Part shown: positions 13,140 through 23,999 of the stretch, piece after piece
Layout: each line of letters opens with the position of its first letter
How positions within the stretch are numbered: position 1 is the first letter of the stretch
Source of the DNA: Isoetes taiwanensis
Lineage: Eukaryota; Streptophyta; Lycopodiopsida; Isoetales; Isoetaceae
Reading direction: 5' to 3'
DNA length: 64,000 nucleotides
Assembly: GCA_021234155.1 (NCBI GenBank)
Contig: JAJEKV010000075.1
Coordinates: forward strand, 3,157,280 to 3,221,279
The notes under the pieces: generated by a model
What the model saw: only the letters and a program-made list of their open reading frames with translations
The model's database searches: none
What the model was told of the DNA's origin: nothing
Translations under genes and position numbers: made by a program

Positions 13140-13385
13140 CTCTAGAAAGGAGTACTGTGGATTTGAAGGAAGAGGAAGCAAATGTACAACATGATCAGGT
13201 GACTCAGGATGGTTCAAATTTGGAGGAAGTGGACAATGGTTGTTTTATATGTTGAGAAAGTAGACACTTCGCATGAGAATGTCCAAGTGGTGCAGGAATA
13301 AGTTATGATGGACAAAAGGATCATCGACTGAGTAACAAAGGTCATGGACAAGAAAGAGAGGCAAGATGAGGAAGAAAAAATTTGA
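13140..13385 (+). pseudogene. Gag-like CCHC zinc-knuckle remnant
   Basis: In one frame the segment reads as an acidic stretch followed by C-F-I-C-x-E-S-R-H-F-A-x-E-C, matching CX2CX4HX4C, the zinc knuckle of retroelement Gag proteins and some RNA-binding proteins. Both x positions are TGA codons (about 13240 and 13260), best explained by C-to-T change of arginine CGA or by loss of glycine and arginine codons. A charged tail (VMDKKERQDEEEK) follows. No LTR or polymerase is seen nearby, so this is an orphan fragment. Confidence 0.5.
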
Positions 13386-13389
13386 ATAA

Positions 13390-14929
13390 CATAATTAATT
13401 TCTTAATTATTAAATTCTTCAAGACTTCTTTGTAGTTAGTTCTTGAATTGGACTTCAACTTCGTTTTCCTATTAAATAGCATCCTTTCAAATAATAGATC
13501 ACACACGAATTTGAAGAGCTAAGATGGTATACGGTGAATTAAAACCCGAGATCTTGCGTTGTATACTTTCACATTCCATAATGCCTTAGGATTGCTTTAA
13601 AAGATTTAGAAGACACGTTTGAGATTGTCTATCCACAATGCAAAAGCAGAATATTTCTTGAGGGCACAAACTATATAGATGGATTTATGTCTCCGTTTTA
13701 CCTCTTAGATGTCCCAAATGGATGTAATTAAGATGTGCTTCAATTTCTCATCTATTAAACCTACATTTCACATTGGAGGCCTAAGAACAAGCCTAGTTAT
13801 TAGGGTCAGAGGATATTTCATTTAGAGCCAAGATGCAATAAAACTAATTATGAAAAGGTTTCATCAGATTCCTTATATAACATCTAAGGAACTTTTCGCG
13901 TCTACGTTGACAGAATCGTAAGGGAATATTAGGGAATTTACATTAGAGAATTCCGCATCTTCACAGACATGTCTATTTGACCGAGTCGACGACAGAGAAC
14001 GCATCACAAGGCAAGAAGGTCCTCGACATGGATTTCCCGGTCCATTAGGTTCATATGAAAAATGTAGGATGTCGTTTTTAGTGTTTTACTCATGCGCCGA
14101 CTCCCAGGAAGAGAAGCTATATGACGACGTTTGATTATCACAAGATATCCATTGCTGCCTTTTGGGCTCAAAACAGTGCGTTCTATCACTCTCGGAGAAA
14201 ATTTCTGGGAATTTAAAAAAACAGTGAAGATATCTAGGCCAAATTATTAAAACAAAATAAATTTTGAGAGGAACCATAGTAGAAAAACATTGTCTCGTAA
14301 GTTCGTGCGAGTATTTCATGTGTTTCTTATGCTTTCTAATAGTGATATATGCTCAGATTCAATTATGAAACTATCATAATAATGTAGTGGTAAATTAAAT
14401 AATGACCCATAGGCATATGTGAATGCAGGATATGCCCATAGTAGCAATCTTGCTATCATTTCTTTGTATGCCAATCAGAATTAGGTTGAAATAGTCAATC
14501 ATACGTGTGCAACTACCCGTGGTTCCTTCCCATTCAATCCATAATCTTCCCCACATCTATGGTCATAATCTTTTAGGGTAAGGTTTTCAAGACAAACATG
14601 ATTACGTCTCTGTTTATGATGATAACCCTTCTAAGATAAGGTTTGCAAAACAACAATGCTGAGGTCTATAAAATAATTTCACTACTTAGACATAAGAAGT
14701 ATTATCGTTCTCCCTAGTCATTTCTTTCAATCTTATCTTGCTTTTCCTTCTATGTTTCTTTATGATTTAATATTTGAACTCAAATATGTTAATGGAATAA
14801 GGATAAATAACATTACATCCTAGACATTGCATGCAAGGTTTGTAAGGTGCATATAAGTGTCTATTGAATGCAACCTTGCCCAATTAATCTTAGAATGACA
14901 TATGGGAAGATTCTTAAGTAGGATATCCT
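13390..14929. other. AT-rich intergenic DNA
   Basis: No supported gene, repeat or RNA seen on either strand; the open frames are short and without recognisable motifs. Confidence 0.4.
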
Positions 14930-15095
14930 AGACGTTACAGGGAATGAACTAGAGAACTGATCGGGCAGGGCAAAATAGCCCCGTAACTTCTGGAAAGGGG
15001 TTGCTCTCCTATCGTGTATGATGGGAGAGCGGCATCTACAAGGGGGTAGCGACTGTTTATTAAAAACACAAGACTTTGCTAAGTGAGATGAGCAA
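14930..15095 (+). pseudogene. Organellar large-subunit rRNA fragment in nuclear DNA, probably mitochondrial (NUMT)
   Basis: The segment contains GGCAAAATAGCCCCGTAACTT and, about 90 bases later, GGGTAGCGACTGTTTATTAA followed by AAACACAAGACTTTGCTAAG. These are the conserved domain-IV regions of 23S-type rRNA. The hairpin between them, CTCTCCTATC paired with GATGGGAGAG, and the TTTATTAAAAACACA wording fit plant mitochondrial 26S rRNA better than plastid 23S from memory. The piece is about 165 bp, too short to act as rRNA, and lies in AT-rich nuclear sequence. Confidence 0.75.
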
Positions 15096-15632
15096 TTGAT
15101 GTTGCACCTTGGCATATAGAGTCCATATGCATGCAACATTAAGCTTCTAATGTTACAACCAATAATGGCAATATTTTGCTTCTTCGAACACTTTGTTACC
15201 ATTGATAAATTGTACACCACTAATATTTTGAGACTAATATAAAAACTGAATATGCCTTTAGATGCTGACATATACAATTAAATTCATAAATTAAGAATTG
15301 CGTGCTCAAATTAAAAGGAAGATCGGATACAATTACGGTATCCATTCTGCTTCAAATCATCGCTTAAATTCCAGCTAAAGTGGCTTTTCACATTTATGAT
15401 AGACAGCTTATAGAATTTCCTGATGCTATAAATACCAATGGGATGCATCATTACATGCATGCACGTCTGATCTGTGTTCGACTTCTTCCTTTACTGTTCT
15501 TGCTCAATTGCTCCAAGGTTATTTGCAAAGAAAATTCTAAAATTAAACAATAGAAAGTGAACTCGTTTATGGATTAGAGAATTAGGAAAGATGCACTTTT
15601 AACATCTGCAAGCTAATCCATGCTTTTTTGCA

Positions 15633-16201
15633 GATAACTTTGAATAGTGTCGGATCAGGGATGGGCATTCCACTCTCAGCTGATGTAGTGGCGAGAACAA
15701 CTAATACTAACAAGTTCTTATGCATTGCAGTACGAGATCGTCCTGATGAAGAAGTAAAACACATAAAATGTGGATGGATTGAAGGAAAGGCAGGAGTAAT
15801 TTTTCGTGCACTAGGAATTGAACGATATTTCCCAGATTTTATGTTCAGTTTGCTAGAAGACGTGCACACAGACCAGCCTGGGAGTACAATTCACTCAATG
15901 CTTCACCGATATCTTCCCTATGGATCCTTTGGCCCAGCTGCATTGTTCAACCCAATTGCAGGGTGGACACATGGAAGAATTAAAGTACTATTGTTCAAGC
16001 CACGAAATCAAATTGAAGTAAGCATCAGAATCTCATTATGCTGCCTACAAATTGTATGTAAACTGATATTGGATGATTGTGCAGTACCTAGCACAAGGAA
16101 GGACGCCAGCACAAGCAACAGCTGTACCATCAACATCAAATTTTGTATCACAACGAAATAATGAATCTGAGGTAGTAGCTGTAGCCAATGGATCATCTTA
16201 A
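15633..16201 (+). CDS. 3' end of an unrecognised two-exon gene
   Basis: Exon A starts after a strong acceptor (pyrimidine tract then TTTTTTGCAG, ending about 15632) and runs open to a GTAAGC donor at about 16019. Exon B starts after GATTGTGCAG at about 16083 and runs to TAA at 16199-16201. Exon A encodes a well-ordered stretch of about 129 residues, including GSGMGIPLSADVVARTT, ALGIERYFPDFMF and YGSFGPAALFNPIAGWTHG. Exon B encodes a low-complexity tail ending VAVANGSS. I do not recognise the family. Clean splice sites and the unbroken frame suggest a real gene or a recently captured one; upstream exons are not identified. Confidence 0.5.
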
Positions 16202-17509
16202 ATGATGGTTCTGTCAATGAAAGCTAAAACTTACTGTTATGAGACCACAGGGAATTCTAAGTGTACTTATGATAAGTTATAGTATTTAAAGGTTATATAG
16301 GATCGTCTCTAGCTAGTTTCTTAACAACAGACATGTGCTCCTCTTTTGTGGGAAATGTTCATCTTTTGTATTTTGAAAAAATATTATAAATAGATTGATC
16401 TTTTTTGCAGTCAACAATGACTGTTTAAGCATAGAAGAAAGCAACAGGCAACCATTTCTTAACGCTCCTGCAACAATATTATAGGCATCCTTCTTTCACG
16501 GATGCACTATTCACTACTTGAGTCTCATCAAGAACTATATACTGCCATATTCTTAGCTTCAACAAAAAAGAGTATTCCAAAATTATAGCTGTACACTTTA
16601 ACATCTACAACCTTAAAGCAAAAAATACAGAGGCGAGCAGCATGCAAATGTCAGCGACAACAACACCATTGCACTTGTGGACTACACAAAGGTAGATGAA
16701 CAATGAATTGTTCCTTAACTACTTCATAAAAAAAAAGGCAGCACCAAAGAAAGTCACATACAATACATATGGCATCTGGAAAATAGATGCCATTCTACCA
16801 GTCACATGCTGCTAAAAACCAATGTTAAAATCCAGGAACACATCATTCCTAAGAATGAATCACAAGGGGGTGATATGATTTCTCATATTCAAACAAAAGA
16901 AAGAGGATCTGCAGATGGCACTTCTCACAAGAAAATAGAATAAAAGCGATGGGGTAAAAGTGTTTCTGACAATGATGTAACAGAGATAGGAACTCATGAT
17001 AGAAATGACCCAAGCAACCACAATATGCCTGTAGAGTTTGTCTTGCTTTACATGAAATACAATATGCTTGTGAAGGTTGTGTTCCTTTCTTCTTCTTCTA
17101 TATTTGAATACCTATATAACAAACTGCACTTTGGCAAAAACCAAATTGGGAAGACTGTTGAAGCACACCATGCAAAGTTCATGGAAGACAAACTCCACAG
17201 ACTACTTTCTGTTTCCTACACGGTAGTAAAATTCGACCTTAGATTGCTTATGCTATTTTATGTGCTGTAAATTTTGACCACCAACAGTTGAATAATTTTA
17301 TTGATTTCCAAAATAAATTGCATCAAAAATTATGCAGGTATACAGAAAATTAGACTCTTCTTCAAAAAGATAAGTAGTAAAATATATTAGTTCCTGTGAT
17401 TACAAAGTATGAACAGTTAGTATATAGTCATGCTAATAGTTGTAAGTGGAAAATTCACAGAGACAACAAAATATATGTTATATAAAATGACATATTCAGA
17501 ACTTCTTAC
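16202..17509. other. Intergenic; one possible decayed exon near 16850-17060
   Basis: About 16850-17040 (+) reads as charged, coding-like sequence (for example SHIQTKERGSADGTSHKK) with one in-frame stop, then continues as a hydrophobic open frame to 17270. No family is recognised. Nothing else is supported here. Confidence 0.25.
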
Positions 17510-18250
17510 GGTCATCTTTGTGCTCCACCACGATAGATGTTCATTGTCCATTCAAGCTTCGCCTCGACTTGGAATTCCAATATATCACCAACTTTAAGAG
17601 AATAGTGGTGACTAGCGGGTCCCAATTATGACTCAAACAATATCGACCGGTTTTTGCTTTCAAATTAGTGTCAATACCATCTCCGGGTCCATGAACAAGG
17701 ATTGCGAGAACCCCTTGGAGGCATTAAGCCAACGATCTTCCTCCTTCAATCTCGACCACGAAAAATAGAGAGCTAAGAATTTCCGCAAGGAAATCTAATC
17801 AAAGGGGAAATTTTTACTCACCAATCCTAATGAATAAATACGTTTGAGCAAAGGGAACTTTAAAAGGTTTCTTAATGTCTGGTTCATCATCTGATACATT
17901 AACAGAGTCTTCTGGTTCTTTTGCTACATGTCTTTGTCGAGCATTAACAACTTCCTGCCGTGCTTTTCCATCCTCTACCTGCCAAATTCCAAGGGCTTTG
18001 GTCCGATTGTCCATCGCACTTCTTTGCAAATATCCTTGCTGCTATCCTCCGATATCACACAAAAATAACATCACCATCTACGAAAAAGATTATCGGTCAA
18101 AGAAAGCTTCCCATCCTTGGCCAAAAACAATTTTGGCCCCTGCCATGCCACAAAAACTTGATGTTCTTTCCCATTTGGTCCTACAAGTATCACATAACAA
18201 TCTGGGCGCAAAGGAACATGATGGAGCTCCTGGAAATAAGAAAAATGAGA
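17510..18250 (-). pseudogene. B3-like DNA-binding domain gene fragment, copy 2
   Basis: On the minus strand a first block (about 18240-17820) has LVGPNGKEHQVFVAWQGPK, then DGDVIFV in another frame, then an acidic linker ending FAQTYLFIRIG at a GTGAGT donor (about 17822). A second block has GPGDG, CLSHNW and LKVGDILEFQVEAKLEWTMN before a stop near 17512. The CLSHxW...LxxGDILxF pattern equals that of the block at 11160-11382, so the two loci are paralogues in opposite orientation. At least two frame changes are needed to read it. The B3 identity is inferred from motif shape. Confidence 0.5.
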
Positions 18251-19278
18251 AGTACATAGCAGAGAGATAAAAAAAATCTACTAAAGCAACCTACAAGTAA
18301 AAAATGACTGGGCTTACAAGCAAATGTTCATAATCGACATGTATTAGAAAACTTCTTGCCGTCGCCATCAGTCTACCTCCGTTCATCTCCATGCAAGATT
18401 AATTCGTTCTGCTGGAGGATATTTGACTGCTTCAATATAAAAAATAATATACTATAAATAAATAAAATATGGTTCTTAAACTATATGATTCTTATTTAAT
18501 GATGACGTTGCTGACATATATACTACACATAATCCTATGAAAATACACAAACACACTAATGGTTGTATAAAAAGAAAATATGCAATTAGTGTACTATGAT
18601 ACTTGAGTAAATAAAATATCCAATTATGCCTAATGAGGCATTCAAAATTTAGCAAGGCCTGAGTTTATAGTAAAATAGGAAACAAAAGAATATTACAAGG
18701 GCCATTGTTACATGGAGAATGTGTAGTTGTGATCTTTGTTGAAGATACATATTTGATAGCAAAGATTCTATTAGCCAACTCTACGATGTAATAAAACATC
18801 TTATTGGGTATTCGACTAATCTCCATAATACTTCACCAAGCCAAGTCTTATTCCCAAGCAGAACACAATGCTTCATCTAGTCAACTAAGTGCCTTTCACA
18901 TGTTTCAAAGGCAAATTTTTCTGGATTGTTTTAATGTCTTTGGAAATCTGTCTACTATAAGTCATCTTAACATATATAATTCCTATACTTTCGACGTCGA
19001 GGCATTCAGCTCGACCGTCGATTTGTCCAGGGATTCATCTCGATCGTCAATGATTTCATCCCGTGAGAAGAAGCCCGGGAGCACCAAGGCAGGCACAGAA
19101 GCGGCTCTTTTATTTTGTGCATTCTGCTCTATTTCCACCTCCGAAGCTCTGCAGAATGCAATCTATCGCTCAACGGCTGGACATTGGTAATTTTCTCTGG
19201 CTCTAGTTTAACGAGCTCACGGGTCATTTTTGGCAGTCTGAGAAATGTGGGTTATTGTGTGCTTGCTTGCAGATAATG

Positions 19279-19360
19279 CATCAGTGGAGATCATTGCTGT
19301 CAAAGCGGAGCCATATCTACATCAGTGGAAATTATTGCTGTCAAAGCGGAGCCACGATTT
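19279..19360 (+). repeat. 41-bp tandem duplication
   Basis: The word ATCATTGCTGTCAAAGCGGAG, with one change in copy 2, occurs twice at a 41-bp period, each copy preceded by CATCAGTGGA. Unit starts are 19279 and 19320. The second copy is cut off at its end. Confidence 0.85.
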
Positions 19361-19495
19361 TGTGGGGAATGCTTCCGCCGCTTTACTTCTCCCCTTTTTG
19401 GGCTTGCTTCAGTTCTGATGCCATCGCAACTGGCATCCATTAAACCCTCAGACGGTTTTGTTGTGCATCTATTTATCCTTTGGAGCAACAAAGCA

Positions 19496-19622
19496 CTTCG
19501 ATAATGAGGAGGTAATTGCCCATCTGTATTCTGCCTCTCTGTTTTTGGCATGTTATACAGGAATGCTTCGATAATGATGAGATAATTGCCAATCTGTATT
19601 CTTGGTATGTTATAGAGGAATG
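19496..19622 (+). repeat. Imperfect tandem duplication of about 67 bp
   Basis: CTTCGATAATGAGGAGGTAA and CTTCGATAATGATGAGATAA start the two units, and both continue with ATTGCC.ATCTGTATTCT and GGTATGTTATA or GGCATGTTATA. Unit spacing is about 67 bp and divergence is modest. Confidence 0.8.
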
Positions 19623-22084
19623 GGCGGAACTGAGACTCTGTGATCAGAGTTCTGAACTTATTTTTGCCATGACATATTCTCATATGTGGATGCCAGCCAG
19701 TTGCCAGATATTTGTTCGCTGGGTCGGTTCCTACCAAACCAGCATCATCGATTCAACCGGTTTTCGGTTTCCATCCTTGGGTAGCAGCCGTACAACGGCC
19801 ATTTTATGTACAAGGATAAGCTCTGCTGCATGTATGTTCCCTTAGTATTGCAAGCATGCGTGCTCTGTTATTTTTGTGTTGATGTGGAACAGCGGCATCT
19901 CTGGAAACAAAATGCTGAGCCAGGCACAAATCTTTCATCTGCGCATAAAGGCTGTCTGGACTTACCTGACCTGTCTTTATGCTATGCTAAAAACCAGCAG
20001 GAAGTGGTTTAGCATGTCTTACATAGTTATATAGTGTTGTTTTCCGCTGGATGTTGAGTGAATCTGATCATTTGTAGACCATTACTCCATCCTTTGCATT
20101 GGGAGGGGAAGTTTTTTGGCTAGGCCATCAAAGAAAGTCTGGGCTAGGTTTTGTTGCACGATATAGCACGGAAAAGTGGTAATGTGAAAACTGCACGGTC
20201 AGATATATTATGGTAATGTTCTTAAAATTGTAGTGCCTTGGTTTACACATTGTCATTGCACAAGTTGCCACCACTGGCATGGCCTCCCTGACCTATATAG
20301 AGGGTTTCAAAAAAAGTGCATATCTTATTCATGTTGCTTAGAGACTAACTAGAAGGTATGCGCAGTAATTCTGATATTTGTTTTCAGGTTTTTTTAGCAT
20401 CTGATTTTCTTTTTGGATATAATTATTTGTTGTGACAGGTAGTGCATTAGTGTCTGTTATATATTTTAGATTGTGCCACCCTTGAGAGCAGGATTTGAGA
20501 CATGTCTCATATCAATCAGTGTCGCCTTCGAGGATGAGTAGACACCAACAATTGTCTGGCAGCATTTCTAGAAGAACGGCTAATGTGGGATTGAACTTTT
20601 TGCTTTCTGCCGAGGTAGAGCGCATTTTGTGGAGGCAATGTGAATGTTTTGTAATATTTAACACTAGTTTATGGCTATGCAGATAGATCATTAGAAGAAG
20701 GATTACAAATTTGGCTTTAAGATGACAATTGGTATATAAAGAGGTTAATATATCATCATGTTGAGTTCCAATTAGAGACAGTTGCAAATGTATACAAAAG
20801 CCCAGAATGCTCCACCTACATCTTTAAACTTAGTGGAGCTGTCATACAATGATCACTCTGGCAATCAGCACAACGTATATTCAGTGAGCTGCCTCAGTCT
20901 TGAAGTAGGATCTTTTGGTTCATTACAGATCCTCAGGCGGTCATTGACAATTTTGGGCACCCTCTTGTGGTTGGCCAGTCCCTTTGTTTTGTGGATTTGA
21001 AATTTTGTTGAGTGAGCACAATGAGCTTTGGACTGTGGCAGTTGATCATTATCTTCCTCACCGTCTTACACCCTAATAATGAACGAATAATTGTTTCATT
21101 GTTTAATGCAACCGAGTTAGAGAGAGCACTACTATATTTAGCTGTTCTAGAATTCAAGTAGGTTACATCGTGGTTTTGAATACCAACGTTGCGATTTTTT
21201 AACACTTGCGAAAACTTGATTTGGACAACCAGCTGTAAATGCACGATTTTACAATTCCACTCAAACATTTTGCGTCGTTAAATGGCAATCGAAATTAATG
21301 TTCAAAGATTTAGAATTAATCCAAAACCATTTTTCAAACTAAAATAATATTGGAAGATTTGCAATTAATTTAAAACCATTTTGCTTTGGGCCTTGCTTGG
21401 CAGTCTCTCATTGGCGAGCGAGCAAAATACCGTTCTTGCTTCCGGTGCTTCTTTGGATCTACACGGAGGGTGGCGTGACGAAAAGACCACAAGATAAGCT
21501 CTCAGCCTTTGAATTGTATACCTTTGTCCTTTAGGGGAAGATTTTGACATGAGTGGATGCAAGAAGCATTGTAACTCTAAGCTATTGATCAGGTCTTGAA
21601 GGGTGCCGGCAATTTGATAGCACCTTAATCGGCTTGCTCTTCGGATTTTTTGCGGCCATAGCATGTGGTCAATCAGGAGGGAATCTTTTTATAATGGTAA
21701 AATATCACAACGTTAGCATAAATTTCATGTTGTGAGACTTAGAATTTCAAGTTGTGGGACTTAGATCCAAGCTGCAAATTTAATGTTCTAGAGACTTTGA
21801 TCCAAGCATCATTATTGTAAGGCATAAAATCTACTTGGAAACAATAGTTTTTGGCTTGGAATTTCATATAGTTTCGAAGGCATATATATGTCAAAAGGCT
21901 ATCTGATTTACATTTCTGTTTGCTTCTGGATATTCTATCACTTTTACATTCATGTACGCTTCGGGATATTCTATCATGTATGGAGGTTAAGATTTTCCAA
22001 GCATGGATACCAGGATTATGATGGCTCATAACTTACACCATTCTCACTTAACACAAGGTTGACGGAACACAATGTTGGTTAGAG

Positions 22085-22125
22085 AGAAATGTTCGCGGCG
22101 GCCTTGGCCGCCGCGATAAATTTCT
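22085..22125. repeat. GC-rich hairpin, copy 1
   Basis: A perfect 10-bp stem CGCGGCGGCC / GGCCGCCGCG (22094-22103 with 22106-22115) closes on a TT loop. Outside it, AGAAAT (22085-22090) can pair with ATTTCT (22120-22125). The flank TTCTTGTAG follows on the plus strand. It sits in AT-rich DNA, so the GC block stands out. Confidence 0.9.
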
Positions 22126-22130
22126 TGTAG

Positions 22131-23087
22131 ATATAAATCTTCCTGTTTCTTAACTACACCTAGTTTTTTCTATGTGTACGTTTGTAGGGGTCAGCTTTGT
22201 GTAGTTTTGGAATATTATTTCGTAGCATCACAAACTATTATACAATTTCAAGAATTGCAAATATACTTCTCAAAGTTCAAGTGTAACATGTAGGCATCTC
22301 ATGTACCAATGTATTAATTGCAGGCATCTCATGAGATACCGTATTAAATAATATCTTATGGAAATCCATATGTAATTTGAACATTTGCCCCCTTATCAAA
22401 TTACTCTTCCTTATAGACATCTTCTTTAGATTCACAACCATCTATTACTATTACATGCAAAGTCAAATATTTGGCCCAAAAATAAGTCTCTTTAGTAACT
22501 CAGTCCACTAAATTTAAACGAGTCGGAAAAAAGAAATCTTCATAGCAAAATGAGAACATCTCTAAGAGAAAAGTTCTTATAGGGTGCCCCAGATGTCTAA
22601 ATTATGATCTGTTCCTACATGATGTTAACGCAATTTGTAGATATTCATTCTAACTAACATAACCGGATCCGGAACCTTGAACAATCCCACCAAAAATAAA
22701 TCTAAGGAAAATTTATTCGTACAACACACATTTCATTCTGCACAGACCTTAAATAACAAGGGACTTGTATATTTGTATAGATTTTTTTTTCCCTCTGAGA
22801 ACCTTGGGGGCAAGGTTTTTTCAATCTGAACAATAATAGTGTTGCACTCCCTTTAGGCCCTACGCATATTAGTCTCCTTGGATTTTATTGGACTTTTAAG
22901 AAGTAAGCTAGCCTGTTATAGGCCAGAGTGTTTGATGAAGTGATGCTTGCTCTGTCACAACTTCAGTCTCACTCAGGGATTCCAGGCCAGTTCTTTGTTA
23001 CCTTTTTTTTTTTTAATAAATTTATTTTTCCCCAGGCTGGGCAGATGGATAAACTGAATCCGATAACATAAATTGGATTCTTGAAAC
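22131..23087. other. AT-rich intergenic DNA
   Basis: No gene, RNA or element end supported on either strand. Confidence 0.4.
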
Positions 23088-23106
23088 TAAGGCCCTTTTT
23101 CCACGG

Positions 23107-23488
23107 TAGTCTTATCTCTAAAAGTCACATATATTATCCAACGATGTTTGGCCACCTATTGTCTTAAAAGTAAATCACTTTTCCACTATAAAAATAAGAC
23201 ATGTCTTATTTAGGTTCGGAATAGGTTTGGATACCAAATGGAGTCTTATTTTATTCCGGGGGATTTCCCCCGCCGTAAAATAAGACACCTAGTCTTATTT
23301 GAATATATAACTAAAAATAACTAAAAATAATGCTTTTCCACTAGCATTTTAGTGGTGTCATATTTTATGACTACCATGCAGTGGAAAAACAAGTTTAGAT
23401 TTGTGTGTCTCATTTTAGCTTTGGAGTCACAAATGGTGTCTTATATGGTATATGACAGCCATATTTTGTGACTGCTGTGGAAAAACGG
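23107..23488. mobile_element. Insertion of about 380 bp splitting the left TIR of the larger element
   Basis: Left TIR sequence matching the right end stops after CCACGG at 23106 and resumes at about 23489. The intervening DNA starts TAGTCTTAT, ends GACTGCTGTGGAAAAACGG, and carries internal repeats of GTCTTATTT and TTTTCCACTA / CAGTGGAAAAA in both orientations. It looks like a nested MITE or an expansion of TIR-derived words; exact borders are uncertain. Confidence 0.45.
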
Positions 23489-23584
23489 TGCATTTATTGG
23501 CACCCCATTTGGACCTCGATTCCAGGGGGGTATTTGACTCGTGGAATATGGGGTATTAGACTCATGGTTTCAACATGCACACTT

Positions 23585-23925
23585 ATTCCACAAGTCGAAT
23601 ACCCCCAATTTTGGGTTGATATTAGGCAGGTCAAATACCACCCATTCCTCCTTGGCCTAAACCCCTATCCAAAAAGTCCCAAAAAGGGGTATTAGACTTG
23701 TGGAATACCTAGGGGTATTAGGCTTCGTCTAAATAAAGGCCACTATTTTGCAAGTCGAATACCCCCTTGCTCATACCACAAGTCGAATACCCCCTGCTTA
23801 TTGCACAAGTCGAATACCCCCTATATATATTTTTTTATTTTTTATTTTTATTTCAAGAATTCCAGCCTTGGGGGGTATTAGGGCTCGTCTAAACTAAGGC
23901 TTGTATTGTGCAAGTCGAAGACCCC
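23585..23925 (+). repeat. Subterminal repeat cluster, AAGTCGAATACCCC words
   Basis: At least four close copies of CAAGTCGAATACCCCC (around 23597, 23750, 23779, 23807) and one variant with GAAGACCCC (about 23907) occur with inverted GGGGTATTAGACT/GGCTT words. Subterminal arrays of this kind usually bind transposase. The same words recur at 27425-27650, 39240-39600 and 40865-41010. Confidence 0.75.
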
Positions 23926-23999
23926 TTGGTTATATCACATGGGGTAGCCATTATGTGCCTTAACCTCCCTATCGGACCCATTCTCAATCAATGGGAGAC

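Larger units (their letters stand above)
18251..22084. other. Gene-poor stretch with small duplications
   Basis: No recognisable gene. The longest frame (18804-19190, +, 128 codons) has no motif I know. Region 18990-20000 has higher GC and could be part of a transcribed leader or an old element. Segment 21365-21664 shows a minus-strand open frame of 99 codons without recognisable features. Confidence 0.3.

Noticed and set aside
22094-22130. Hairpin as a Helitron 3' terminus
   Set aside because: Helitron ends need CTRR about 10 bp after the hairpin; the sequence here is TTTCTTGTAG, and both copies lack CTRR.
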